Shown here one piece after another: positions 25,757-38,111 of a stretch of DNA of 64,000 bases. The position numbers were made by a program, and so were the translations under genes. How positions within the stretch are numbered: the stretch's first letter is position 1; every line of letters starts with the position of its first letter. The stretch spans positions 19,716,001-19,780,000 of the forward strand of contig OU612065.1 in the NCBI GenBank assembly GCA_914767715.1, read 5' to 3'. The notes beneath the pieces were generated by a model that saw only the letters and a program-made list of their open reading frames with translations, was not told the DNA's origin and did not search any database. The DNA is from Membranipora membranacea. Lineage: Eukaryota > Bryozoa > Gymnolaemata > Cheilostomatida > Membraniporidae.

Positions 25757-26149
25757 TCTTAGAGATGGTAAATCTTGTAGATTAGTGAGATTATTGGTGC
25801 TGTGACAACTGCGCTACATTACATTGGCTGGATATCAATCGACCGGTTTTAGAAAGAAGGAAAAAAGGTGAAGAGGTGAGCCAGATGGAGGAGTGGCACC
25901 ACCAAATATAAGCTGTTGATCAAGCCCAACAAGGCAGCAGGAGGATCAGTACCAGCTCAAATGGACAGAAATTTGGTTGATGGAACCACAAATAAATAGC
26001 TTTTGAGGCCTATGCTCAACTGCAAAATTCCTGCAAACCTGAATCGCTTGAATCTAACAGTTGAGGGTGACCAACCGAATTTACTCGAATGTGGGTGAAA
26101 TGTTTTGGAGAATCCTACTCTCCATCATCATCATCTATCATGGTTCCGA

Positions 26150-26655
26150 CACCAACAGCTTACTGCAGGTAAAAACACAACACACATTCTTCGAAATTTA
26201 TTTTATCAGCTCGCTGTTTAAAATATAAATTCCAGTATGAAGATTTGACAGATTGTTTTTTATATATTTATATTCAGTTTTATTTGCATTCACTGTCATC
26301 CATAGAGTTCTCTGTTACTTGTGCAAAATAAGTAGTTAATAGAAATAATGAGCGCTTTTGTGAATCTTCACTATTGGACAAGGGGAGATCATCTGATATG
26401 ATTTTCACTGTTTTATTCAGGTTGGACTGGTAGCGCATGGGTAGCAGAGCGTAGAGAGACGTATTATTATAACAATGAGTACAGATGGTATGGCATTAAT
26501 ACAGTGCCGGTAACCATCAGTTACTGGGCTGAAGGCGAACCAAATTATTCAAGCAACGTTGCATGCTTTGGCTCATGGGAGCCAAAGCATTATTACTGGG
26601 ATGATAATAATTGTGACGATAGAAGACGTTTTCTCTGTGAGCAAAAATCTGTTTA
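26150..26655 (+). pseudogene. Truncated copy of the EPN-type membrane lectin
   Basis: Only the last about 28 bases of exon 3 (WFRHQQLTA, ending about 26168 before GTAAAA) and the whole last exon (about 26422-26655) remain of the gene intact at 34883-36420. Exons 1 and 2 and the rest of exon 3 are gone; the break falls near 26125-26148, beside a short ATC repeat. The last exon is still open to its stop and keeps EPN, WDDNNC and LCEQ. It differs from the intact gene at about four residues (for example LAG to VAE, P to R before FLC). The downstream AATAAA of the intact copy is AATGAA here. Expression of a lectin from this copy is unlikely unless a new upstream exon is used. Confidence 0.85.
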
Positions 26656-26932
26656 GAGTTTGAGTTATCATGTGGCCAATATTGTAGCAAATGAAGCTTT
26701 CTAACAGACAGTCATCAAGTTAATGATCTATATTATATAGAGTAGGAGAATATGTCTGCCCCTAAATAAACATGCATGGTCCACAAGTTCAAGGACATAC
26801 CACAACATCCACCTTTAAAATGTTCGCAAATAGCCGTACTGTATATTTTACTGCTGATCCATTAGTTCATATCAATGCAACAAATGAATGAATAAGTTGC
26901 TTCCGTTTCCTTCCATTGATACTGTCGATCTG

Positions 26933-27843
26933 CTTTGGAGGCTCTTGAGGTTGGAGTTGAATTTCGGATATTTGACCTCGGATTCAACCACAAACCGGAA
27001 CGGATATGTGTTATGTCTGATCCAGATGATCGTTTTTAATCAACGCTTACTTAGCATCATTTAACTCACTAAAATGACAAGGAAGGAAGTATGATAGTCA
27101 TTAATTTGTAGCTCAGATGAGATACTTGAGTTTGGCTGAAAGCACTCAGTGGTGATCAAGAGACATTCAATACCTATCTATCTCATTTTTATAGGTATCT
27201 ATCTATATTGTTGCAGATTAAATTTGATGGATGAGTTTTTTCTGCTGAAATTGTGAGAAACATCTTTACTCAGATCGCTGTAAATAAGACATAGTTTTTG
27301 TCCAATGATGTTCCTTGTAACAAACTATCTAGTTTGATGTACAAGGTTATCCTCTTCTTCAAAGTAGGAGGACAATTCCTATCCCAATCACGGCAGAGAG
27401 TTTAGGAAATATGAGCAGGAGGTTTGTTCAAACTCAGTGATTATAAACATCGGGGTTTGAGTGATCCTGGCAAATTGAGTGTCTAAGCACAAATGCTCGT
27501 AGCCAAGGGATCTTTGTACTCATTAAATGACCTTTTCAAATAATCTGTTTGTGTGATCCTTGCGCCGTGGCTGTTTGAGTGATAAGTTGCTCCTTGTAAA
27601 GTAGTATATCCAAGCAGATTTCTGCACATTAAAATTAGGGTAATGGTTCAGGGAAAAGATTGTTGACGCTGTTTATCTATGTATTCAATGACCTTAACTG
27701 TATATTATGGTGCAAAAGTACAGCTGCTGGGACTTAGTGTTTGTACGCGTTATCCGAATCCGATCCGAGGTTGAATTTATGGACCAATCCGATATCCGGT
27801 CCTGACCCTGGTCCGTTCCACCCCTATTTGGAGCATATCTTGT
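26933..27843. mobile_element. hAT-like insertion in unit 1
   Basis: Comparison with unit 2 (around 36745) shows an extra about 895 bp flanked by CTTTGGAG and ATTTGGAG, an almost perfect 8-bp target-site duplication. The right end reads ...GTTCCACCCCT, that is, an AGGGGTGGAAC terminus as in hAT elements. The left end (GCTCTTGAGGTTGGAG) is a weaker match. Both ends hold CGGATAT/GATCCGAGG motifs. There is no long ORF, so it is nonautonomous. Confidence 0.7.
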
Positions 27844-29407
27844 TTATGGGGAGAGGGGGACTGAGATAAATGATGGAATCAATCAGAGAATACAGGCATT
27901 GTAAGACACCCATTAAGGCCACAAATTTGATTTGGAATTTACTGGTAGTAAGGCTTAATATTTTGATAGGTTTTTATCTTGAGTGTGTTCTATCTCATTT
28001 TTTGGTAATTTGAAATATCCAATACAAATTAAAGTTTGAGTCGGATATTGTGCTGTATTTAGGCAGGATGATTTGATGATTATTGATGATTTGATGTTCA
28101 TACAGTTGAGGTGCTCTCTCTCTGTATTTACGGTGAAGGCTGTCTGCTCTTTGATAATATATTGATCTAAGGGTGTGACATCATACAGCAGGAAATACTA
28201 TACTAATAGGAGCTCTCATAGCTAGGACACCCAGTCCAAGGTGTGTGGTTGTCTATCAGAACTCACTCTCGCGGGCATTCTATGTGTAAAGCAATCTATG
28301 TGCTAACCTTACATTTACAACATGGCAGCAAAGTGACCTTCCAAGTTGTCACAGGGGTTTCGATATCAGGCCCTGATGATTAAATTGTTGTTTTGGTGCA
28401 TTGTCTGCAAAACGTCGCTGCCAACCAGTCAAGGCAGGCAGTGTCAAACTTGAAAATTAAAAAAGTATATTATTGTTGACTTTCTATTCGAAACTAAATA
28501 GTGATTTACGAAGGTGCTGGTGGTTTGCTATGATAGCATCCTGATAAAAAATATACGTATGCATTACTAGGCACCAGCGCTCAAAATCGCTACTAAAAAA
28601 AGTATGGATTATACTTGATATTCCATACCAGATAAGAAGAATGGATTGCCAATTTTCGATATTGAATTTAAAAAAGTTATAATATCTATTTCCATACTCA
28701 ATATCGATATCTGTCAATTCTGTGTATATGGAGTTATGGATCTTTAAGCCACTCATATTTGTTCAACACTAGCACAGCCATTCTGGAAATCAGCTTCTAT
28801 TGCTCATATAATATTCCGCAATCACTGTCATTATTTTGTGATGCTTGCAAACCCAGTGAAGTAAACATATAACTTATAATTACCTCATAGTAAGCTGAGG
28901 GAAACGAGAAGTTACAGTACAAAGCCTGTGTCAGCCAACCAAGAAATTCACTACCCTTTACTTTCATGGTTGAACCCTTTTGCTCATAACTCATAGTTGA
29001 TTCATAATTGAATAAGCTGATAGGTTGAGCTTGGGCTTGTACATTAGCCTGACTATAGATAGAGTTAATAAAAGAATAATTTTGATCTATTTTCTCTCCA
29101 AACCCACTTTTTTAGAATTAAGTTTTGCCGATATAAACTTGATATTTTTTGTACAGGTTTGCAGATATTTGACATAGATGTATATTTTTTAGAGATAAAT
29201 CCACACATATTATTTCAATCTCTCAATGCCTAAATAGATTTAACAATTTCACCTGATTCATTGCGATATTTGTTTTATTCACGGTCTTATGTGTCATTTA
29301 TTACTTGATCAGCAAAAAAAATTGATATTATGATAAATAATAAATAGTGATGTCTTTTGTTTGTTATAGAATTAGGATGCATTAGGTAATCTGTCATCTT
29401 CGAAATG

Positions 29408-30282
29408 TTAGAAATTCCATTTTCCATCTGATTTGGGGCATACACACTGCTCGTTGCTGTTGGTGTTGTCAGGCTCACCCCATCTCCAGGAAGACGTTAT
29501 CTCGGGATATAGTTGTGTATCTTCTCTGCTCCAAAATGGTGCTGTGCTGAATCCGTCCCATACAAATGTTCCCTTATAGACCTCCTCTTGAGCACCAATG
29601 AAAATGAAACCTGAGTCTGGAATTAAAGACAGAAAGTTAGATTTTGCATCTCTAAGCGGACGAATAACCAATAATATATAAAACCCTCCACACTATTAGG
29701 CAGATATGGGGGTGAGGACCATATATATTAAAAAGAGAATTATATCGGTCAGGGCCTATTCAGTCATTTGATTGCTGCTTTAGCCTTTAGTCAATAAATG
29801 TTGTGATTCTTGGAAGTTGTTTGATATGTGGCTTCACTACAGTGTGGTATTCTGACATTGCAGGTGGCGCATTGACAATGCTGGTAGGGCATAACGAATA
29901 GTCATTTAAATCCAACATCCAATCTACATCCTGTTTTTATATCTATGGTGAAAACACAGAACCACAAGGGTGGGCTGAATATCTTCAAGACCATTTATGT
30001 ATATTATTAGAACATACCCATTGTGTTCTCTTTGAGGAATTGTTTGAGGTTGTCTCTTCTCCATGCAGTTTCTGCTGTCACCAATTTCCCATCTGTGTTG
30101 TTCCTGCAGATAGCTTTGGCTTCGATGTAGTTTCCTGTTGTGTCAGAGAGCCAGAAACAGGTTTCGTAACCATCAGCATGCACAATTTTCTTATAGTCAC
30201 CAGGACATTTTCTGTTCAGCTTAGCAGAAGCTACTGGAGCTAGCTGTACAGATAGGAGAAGAATCAGAGCAATAGCAAACAT
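29408..30282 (-). pseudogene. Secreted CTLD lectin, 3'-truncated copy
   Basis: Two exons, 30282-30018 and 29616-29408, joined by a phase-1 intron (donor GTATGT, acceptor AATTCCAG), encode 157 aa. A 20-residue signal peptide (MFAIALILLLSVQLAPVASA) is followed by most of a CTLD: CPGDY, WLSD, YIEAKAIC, WDGF, EPDN, CVCP. The frame ends GKWNF-stop. Compared with the intact paralogue at 42219-43141, a deletion of about 90 bases removes the Asp of WND, both Cys of CKC and the ICEV cysteine. The domain therefore lacks a calcium ligand and at least three cysteines. A TATA-like TATATAAA lies about 90 bases upstream. Transcription is possible; a folded lectin is not expected. Confidence 0.85.
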
Positions 30283-30365
30283 GTTATGTGCTAGAGATGT
30301 TTCTGTGAGAAGGTACTAATCGAACACACTGATAGGACTGATGTGTTGAGAAAGGCTCCATTCCT

Positions 30366-30377
30366 AATTTATATATG
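30366..30377 (-). promoter_or_regulatory. TATA-like box of the unit 1 secreted lectin
   Basis: The minus strand reads ACATATATAAAT about 85-95 bases before the ATG at 30282, the same position relative to the start codon as in the unit 2 copy. Confidence 0.55.
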
Positions 30378-31004
30378 TTAAGTTCAAGGTCAGTCTAGTC
30401 TTTTATTTTGAACTTTAACGTCATTCTATGCTATGGGAAGACAAAAAACCCTTAAGAAAATTCTTGCGTCTTTTTTGTGATATTTTTGTACTTGTTGTCT
30501 GGGTGAAGAAGACAATAATTTAGATTTGATCCACAACATTCTTTCAAAGTTGTGTCAGGCCTCTTCGCCTTTGCCAAAGAGTCAAAAATTTTCTTTTCAA
30601 AGGACACCTTATCTAGGATATTGAGAGATGACTTTTCACATTCCACACTATTTCATTATCTGTCTCGACCACACCAGCTCACTGTGGCGCGAGCTGCTAA
30701 GTGTGAGCTAAGCATTTGAGCTCAGTGGGAGCTCGGAGGCATTTCAATAGCTCGAAGAGCCTCTTAATTAGCCTCAGCTCGTGACCTCAAAACCAACCTG
30801 GAAACGCAGTGTATGAGGTGATATAGTATCTCTATAACAAAGTGCCAAATACTACAAGGAAGTACTTTTAATACTAGATTATGAATATCATTATATTATT
30901 ATATATCATGAGTATATTTATGAATATTTATGTGGCCCTAATTTGTTGAGGGAGAACTTATTCTGATTTGATTTGGGAATGTAGTATATTTATTGACCGA
31001 AGGG

Positions 31005-31440
31005 AAATGATTCAGCACTTTGATAACATTTGCGCACACTCACTGCCAAGAATTTTGGACAATTTTCTGCGAATGAAACAATGTGCCTTGAATATTTTCC
31101 CTGAAGACCTGTCAAGTAATGAAAAGTGACATCAACATTTGCACAATTGGCTTACTGTAGTGAAACAAGTACGCAGGTCTTAAGCTAAATTGCTCTGTAA
31201 AACGTTGATAAAATAAGTAACGTGTTGGGTAAAAAAGAAGTGATTCAGCACTTTGAAGTTAATTAGCGCACACTCACTGCCCTGCATTTTTGCCATCTTT
31301 ATGAGAATGAAACAATGTGCCAAGGATATAATCCCTGAAGACCTGTGAAGTAATTAAAACCGACATCAAAATTTGAAGAATTTACTTGCGGTATTTTTAC
31401 AAGTATGCATTGCTAAAGGTGACAAAGATGACTTTATGGC
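31005..31440. repeat. Two diverged tandem copies of about 223 bp
   Basis: TGATTCAGCACTTTGA starts at 31018 and again at 31241. It is followed both times by GCGCACACTCACTGCC, GAATGAAACAATGTGCC and CCTGAAGACCTGT. The same doublet exists in unit 2 at about 43845-44280, so it predates the segmental duplication. No coding signal. Confidence 0.75.
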
Positions 31441-33700
31441 ATGGCTGAAATACAGAATAAAACTTTGGTCTATGATTGTGCTTCTACATTAAAACTCACT
31501 GTTAGTCACATATATCACCGGTTACTTCCAGCAAGACAGTTTTAAAGTAGAATAAAACTTCTGTTTGGATCGCCCAGTATACCTGTTGACTCATTGCTGA
31601 CAGACAGCTCTGCGTGACATGATTTTCATATGGTTGGCTTTGTTGTCATAATAGAGTGATGGTCTCAGAATTACTAGTTGTGCTGGCTTGAGTTGTTGCA
31701 TGTGTGTGGGCTAGGAGCAAATCAACTAGAATATATTTAGAGATGCCTACTCCCTTTTAGTCCCTATATGTTCAGTATCAAACCCCTCGTAATCATAATA
31801 ACTTAGAGTTGGAACTCTCAATATCCATTAAAAATGTTTAAATTGAATGCAATGAATTTTAGTCATAAAAACTGATAATAAGTTTCAGAAATAGCATAAT
31901 GTTCTATCATCATTTAAATTAAAATATTTATTAAACTCCATGAAAGAGAATTTGATCTGATTTTTATGATTGACACCCAATCCCTCGTCATCGCTTTTGC
32001 GTCATTGCAAAAAATAAAATTGTTTCTAGAACATCTCTCTGGTCATTTTATCCAGGTCATGTAATGACATGCAATGACGCAATGCTATGTCATGTAGGGT
32101 CATATTTATTCATTAATTTGTTTTCATAACCAGTAAATATGACAACTAACTATTAATAGTCACAGCAACCAACATGCATGATTAATAGGCGAATTCTTCA
32201 GTTGAACAGCTTCGATATCTCTCCCAAAATTTCAAAGAACCAAAAGAGAACAAGTTTATCATGTCTACAGCAATTTCTGTGGTTAGTGGATACTAAATGC
32301 CTTCAGCTGTGATAATGATCGAATCAATAGATTCCATAGATTCCTTTCATTTGTCTGTGTTTCTTATTGTGTTTTTTTGACACATCAAACATGATGATGT
32401 TGTCAGCCAAAATTAACAGTGTAAACCAATAATTTTGATTACAAATCATACTGAAAGGTGTGCTTGACAATTATTCAGGCTACAAAACTGAACGCACAGC
32501 CCACGCCGTCAGAAAAATATTCAGAGATTTTCTTGTTTTGAAACCTGTTGATTTCAGGTGCAAAGCTGTCAAAGCCCTAAAAATAATGACAATATCCATC
32601 TTTGACATCTATTGGAAATCGATCAATATCAAAAATAAGAATCAAATATAGTCATCAATCAATCAAGATAAAGAGTGTTTTCGAGATGACAAAAAAGTGT
32701 GTGCTGACAAGACAATGCATACATTCCATCATGTGGTTGTGTCAGTAGGATGAGGGAGTTTGGGCTTTCATAAAAGTGAAAACAAAGCTCAGAGTCTCAT
32801 CAATCATCCTGTGAGATCTATTTTAAGTTTTCAAAGTTTTATCTTAAACCTTCTATAGAGTCCCTTATTGAAAAAAAATTATCAGTGGCCGTGCCTTTCC
32901 AAAGTTTTTTTTATAATCCTCTGAGCTGAACTCAAAATATTTCCTTCTTATGATATTTAACTCAAATAATGGGGGGCCGTCGGCGAGGGGCAAAAGTCTG
33001 GGGGCTCAGACTAATAATGTCAATCAATCTTTGCAAACAATTCTTCACTATAATAAAATGGTTAAAAAAAAGACTTTCAAAAAATTAGTCTTTTTTGATT
33101 TACTGGTCAACAGCCATGAGTGGCCCATACTTGGGGTTTCGAACCTAGTTAACATAGCAGGATGTGGTTCTATTTCACACAAGATCGGTGCACAAATAAT
33201 TTAGAAGGAATATATGGTGCCAACGGTGCATACGCTCATTACACCAGGAGAGGAAACCTATCAATACTCTACTGGAAATGATTTGACACAGGCTCATGGT
33301 CCTTCCTATTCCAGTGCGTTCTTCATCATGCTAAGACACTGAGAAAGCCAAGAAACACTGTGGTTACAAGGGACGCAAGTTGCCTTGTGTGGCGTATGGA
33401 GCAATAGATTGAGATCATTTGATAATAACTTGTGTTTACTGGTGACATCTATATAAAACAAGTTCAATCCCTTGGTGGTGGAAGGGGATATAAATATGCT
33501 GTGTACCAAATCATTTCGTGCCTATATAGAACTCAGTACTGATCCAATACCTTTAACATTGGCCAGGGAAGTCTGCAGCCTGTTGCTTGACAAAAAAGTT
33601 TATCATTAATTAAAATCTTCCAAAATTGAAAATCTGCAACATGTTGTTTCTGTCTGTTTTGCTACTTACAAAAATACAAAAATTAATAAAACAAAATCAA
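31441..33700. other. Non-coding part of unit 1; repeat motifs only
   Basis: This is matched almost base for base by about 45465-47452 of unit 2. It holds the GCCGTC...AGTCTG...CAGACT motif at 32968-33016 (also at 7365 and 46707). It also has a B-box-like GGTTTCGAACC at about 33135 that may be a SINE relic. No coding series survives comparison of the two copies. Confidence 0.5.
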
Positions 33701-34882
33701 ATTTAGAGATGGCAAATCCGGTAGATCAGTGAGATTATTGGTGCTGTGACAGCTGCGCTTTATTGAATTGGCTGGAGTTCATACGGCCGTTTTTTGAAAG
33801 GTGATGAGGTGAGCCAGATGGAGGGGTAGCACCACCAATGACAAGCTGTTGGTCAAGTCCAACGAGGCAGCAGGTAGATTAGCACCAGCTCAAATGGACA
33901 GACATTTGGTTGATGGAAGCACAAATAATTAGCTTTCCAGGTTTATGATCAACTGCAAAATCCCTGCAAACTTGAAATGATGGAATGTTAACAATTGAGG
34001 GTGACCAGCCAAGGGCAAACTTGGCCATTTATAGGCGATGATGAATAAATCCAATTCATTCGAATTTGGATGAAATGTACTGGAGAATTCTGCTCTCCTA
34101 CTTTTCTGCAGTAATTTGTTGCCACAGTTACAGTATCCTATCCTAGATTGATATGAGGTATCTCTTGTATGTTATGGTTGTCTCCAGGGATGAGAATAAG
34201 TCAATCTCAGAAAAATCAATATAAGTTGAGGAGTTGTCTTTTTTGTGAAACAAGAAGACAACCAATCAATTGTCTGTCGTAATGCATAATAAAAGTTAAG
34301 GGTTATTTAGTTAAAAACGGACTTTAATTATTTGTTTCTCATTTCAGATATGTTCTGACACAAATACTCAACGCATTGAGGTATTATAAATGTTGCCTTG
34401 CATTGTTCGGATGCGATCTTACATATTTTTTGCTCTTTAGATTTCATGATATGCTGGTTAAAATCATGAAGCTTGGCATTATTAGTTAACTTAGATCTTG
34501 TCCGCAAGCAAAGTAACTTCTGAATTTTAATGATTTTTGGCATTCTGCCTTGTTGTTTTCAGGAAAAATTTCACTAACCTGCCAGTTTCACCTTCCAGCA
34601 AGTTGTTTTTGCTCTAAATTACACGAAAAATAAATTTATAAAGTCCCATATGTTGAAGCTAGTCTATCAATTATAGTGAAAATCTACATCAACTATTCGC
34701 TGCCTCCTTCATTGCTATTCATCATTACTGATGACAACTATCAATTGACTGCCAAATAGGTTTGAGATAAGGAATCAATTTTGCAGCTGTGAACTCCCAG
34801 TCACACTTGGTAAGTACAGCTTCATTTGCAAGTCTGCACGCTGGCATCTCTCATTTTCATCTCTCAACTTAGCGAACCTCAC

Positions 34883-36420
34883 ATGGAGACACCAAAAGCT
34901 GAGATGGGACGGCAGCCCCACAACAAAAAAATTGTGGTTGGTTCTGTGGTCATCCTTTTCTTTCTTACAGCCTTCATATTCATTGGTGTCTTTGGCTGGA
35001 TGGAGATGAAAGTTGAAATTCAGGAACTCCGTCAAAGGCTTGACACTAGAAAGGTAAGGGAAGGGTTTGTGTCAGCATAAACAAATATGCAGATCATAGC
35101 TAATCAATTGAGTGCCAGGAGTGCAAAGATTTTTACTCCATACTGTTCTGTGATATGCACAGATTAGTTGCATGAGTGATTGAATCTCTAGAAGCTTCGG
35201 TAGAGGGTTTTTCTGATCTGTCTTTGAATGCCTCAGGAAATCTTTACATGGTGTAAATTTAGTCTTTTCCCTATCATTTTCCAGCCATGCAGTGTTCAGA
35301 ATGACAACATGATTGTCAAGCGAGAGGTGATTTCATCATCTAATACTGTGAACCTGCAAGCTCTGCTTCTGACCCAACTCCATGACCAGGTCAATAACGT
35401 ACAGAATCAGTGTCAGATTGGTGACTCAGATCTCAAACGTGAAGTTTCTGCTCTGGCCTCCAAATTGACGTCTGAAATATCTCTAGTTCAAAAACAGCTT
35501 GGAGATTCCCGTCAACAGATCAGTACTGAACTCCTCATGATTGACAGGAAATTTGGAAAAATAAATGAGACAATTGCCTCATTGCAGGGAAACCATGCAG
35601 GTATTTGTGTTGAATCAAAATCATTCTTTCTTCAAGGTAAATTGTTTGAACAACATATATATCAATAATTGACATTATTGTTGACATTATAACTGACATT
35701 ATTGTTGAACTACCTTACCACAGTTCTGTTTATTTTTCATGTATTATTTTAGACATAACATGTGGCTATGGCTATAGGCTGAACCCGCATAGAGGGACAT
35801 GTACAAGGTTTGTCACCACGGGAATGAATTGGCATGATGCCAAACTATATTGTGAGAGAGCTGGTGAATTCCTGGCATCCTTTGATACTGTTGAATCTGC
35901 ATCTTGGTTCAGACACCAACAGCTCACTGCAGGTAAAAACACAACACACTTTCTTCAGAATTTAATTTATAAGCTCTTGGTTTGAAACATAAATTCCAGT
36001 ATGAAGATTTGACAGATTGTTTTTTATATATTTATATTCAGTTTCATTTGCATTCACTGTCATCCATAGAGTTCTCTGTTACTTGTGCAAAATAAGTAGT
36101 TAATAGAAATAATGAGCGATTTCGTGAATCTTCACTATTGGACAAGGGGAGATCATCTGATATGATTTTCACTGTTTTATTCAGGTTGGACTGGTAGCGC
36201 ATGGTTAGCAGGGCGTAGAGAGACATATTATTATAACAATGAGTACAGATGGTATGGCATCAATACAGGGCCGGTAACCATCAGTTACTGGGCTGAAGGC
36301 GAACCAAATTATTCAAGCAACGTTGCATGCTTTGGCTCATGGGAGCCAAAGCATTATTACTGGGATGATAATAATTGTGACGATAGAAGACCTTTTCTCT
36401 GTGAGCAAAAATCTGTTTAG
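34883..36420 (+). CDS. Type II membrane C-type lectin with EPN motif
   Basis: Four exons, 34883-35053, 35285-35600, 35753-35932 and 36185-36420 (903 nt), give 300 aa plus stop. Introns are phase 0, 1 and 1, with donors GTAAGG, GTATTT and GTAAAA and acceptors TTCCAG, TTTTAG and TTCAG. Residues 1-17 form a short basic cytoplasmic tail and about 18-40 the membrane anchor (VVGSVVILFFLTAFIFIGVF). Residues 41-160 are a helical stalk with heptad-like Leu/Val spacing, probably a coiled coil. The CTLD is 163-300. It has C166/C179 as the long-form N-terminal pair, C196-C295 and C271-C287 as the core pairs, and EPN (262-264) with WDDNNC (282-287) as the calcium and sugar site. EPN usually means mannose-type specificity; that is family knowledge, not shown here. 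An intact-looking gene with a decayed duplicate at 26150-26655. Confidence 0.9.
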
Positions 36421-36453
36421 AGTTTGAGTTATAATGTGGCCAATATTGTAGCA

Positions 36454-36459
36454 AATAAA
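36454..36459 (+). terminator. Polyadenylation signal of the EPN membrane lectin
   Basis: AATAAA lies 34 bases after the stop codon; the duplicate in unit 1 has AATGAA at the same place. Confidence 0.6.
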
Positions 36460-37904
36460 GCTTTCTAACAGACAGTCATCAAGTTAATGATCTATATTAT
36501 ATAGAGTAGGAATATATATCTGACCCTAAATAACCATGCATGGTTAGTTACAAATGGTTGCTTGTCATCATTTCTCATCTTTGATTGGTCCACAAGTTCA
36601 AGGACATACCACAACATCCACCTTTAAAATCTTCGCAAATAGCTGTACTGTGTATTTTACCGCTGCTCCATTAGTTCATAACAATGCAACAAATAAATGA
36701 ATGAGTTGCCTCCGTTTGCTTCCATTGATACTGATGATCGGTTTTGGAGCATATCTTGTTTTATGGGGAGAAGGGGACTGAGATAAATGATGGAATCAGT
36801 CAGAGAATACAGGCATTATAAGACACCCATCAAGGCCACAAATTTGATTTAGAAAATACTGGTAGCAAGGTTTAATATTTTGATAGGTTTTTATCTTGAG
36901 TGTGTTCTATCTCGTTTTTTTGTAATTTGAACTTTCCAAAACGAAATGAAAGTTTGGGCCAGATATTGCACTGTTTTTAGGCAGGATGATTTGATGATTT
37001 GATGTTCATACAGTTGAGGTGCTCTCTCTCTCGCGCATAGGCCAGAATAGGAGTTATGTCCCCATACATGTAATGTAAAAATAAAACACCCTGTTATTTC
37101 TAAATATGACCACTAAAAATTGGTACACCCAATGAATTTTATAGAACATATATCAATAAAGTATAAAATGTGATCAGTATATCGTGCAATCAAATATTGT
37201 CCGTGCAATAACAACTTAGATTATAGCGGCTTCTGGCCTGAAGAATTTGTATGAAAAATGGTGCATTGTAAATTTAAGGTTTTGCTCAGCATTTTCACTT
37301 AATTAACTGCATCTGATCTTTCCAACTGTCAGACATGTAACCGTAAGATGGATAATACTCATGGTCCTTGAGTATGGTGGAATTTCAAATGTATTTTGTC
37401 GACTAAAGGCTTAAAATCTGAGCTCAGAACACTGAGTCTTTGCTCTTTATATCGATTCTGTGATTTTGCATGATAATATTGTTGGAGATTAGATACTTCT
37501 GGATCAATCTTACTGACATTTTAAACTAGCATAAGCTGGAAATTTTGGTCTTAGATTGACATGGTATTCCTACACATCCCTCCCTGATACACATGTATCA
37601 ATCTGTGTAAAAATCAACAAATTATAAGCAGTGGAATATTTCAATAGCGTTGCGGGTTTATAATCTCACATATGACCTAGATGTCTAGTGCTTCCCCAAC
37701 ATTTGGTGGGTATTCCTCTTGAGGCTTTATTTTTGAAGAAAATTAACTGGCAGAACAACAGGTCTCTTCATCGCACAGGAAATAAGATTTGATAAATATC
37801 ACAATTTAACTCACCTTGTGAGAATAATCCCTTGGCTTGCGACAGGACATGAATAAAATATTTGATAGGGGTAAGAAATTGAACTATTATCAGGGATGAT
37901 TTAA

Positions 37905-38075
37905 ATGCAGCCCAGACTGGTCCAATCAATCCAAAGAAAAACTTCAAAAATTAAGCAAGATTCTTATCGATTCAAAAAATGGCCCAGACTGGCCCAATCA
38001 ATTACATAAATATTGAGTTTAATGTGCATGCTGTAGAGAAAATAAAAGTGGCTCAGACTGGCCAAATCAATCGAT
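37905..38075. repeat. Three spaced GCCCAGACTGG...CAATCAAT repeats
   Basis: GCCCAGACTGGTCCAATCAA at about 37912, GCCCAGACTGGCCCAATCAA at about 37982 and GCTCAGACTGGCCAAATCAA at about 38051 lie about 70 bases apart, in the same orientation, just beyond the 3' side of the transposase remnant (38112-38549, minus strand). They could be transposase binding sites. Confidence 0.6.
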
Positions 38076-38111
38076 AATCTAGTGGCTGTATATTTACCGA
38101 GACTTATCCTA

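Larger units (their letters stand above)
25757..33704. repeat. Segmental duplication, unit 1 (decayed copy)
   Basis: The unit opens with TTAGAGATGG and runs parallel, in the same orientation, to unit 2 starting at 33705 with the same bases. Matching blocks are 25757-26125 with 33705-34095; 26150-28123 with 35908-37033; and 28254-33704 with 40085-47452. Unit 1 lacks about 1.8 kb containing membrane-lectin exons 1-2 and most of exon 3. It carries an extra hAT-like insertion at 26941-27835 and a deletion in the secreted lectin. Long stretches differ at only a few percent of bases by eye. Confidence 0.9.

Noticed and set aside
30452-30646. 64-codon minus-strand open frame, also present in unit 2 at 43310-43504
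   Set aside because: It is open in both duplicated copies and looked conserved, but the roughly nine base differences between the copies nearly all change amino acids and there is no ATG start. That is neutral drift of a young duplicate, not protein conservation.
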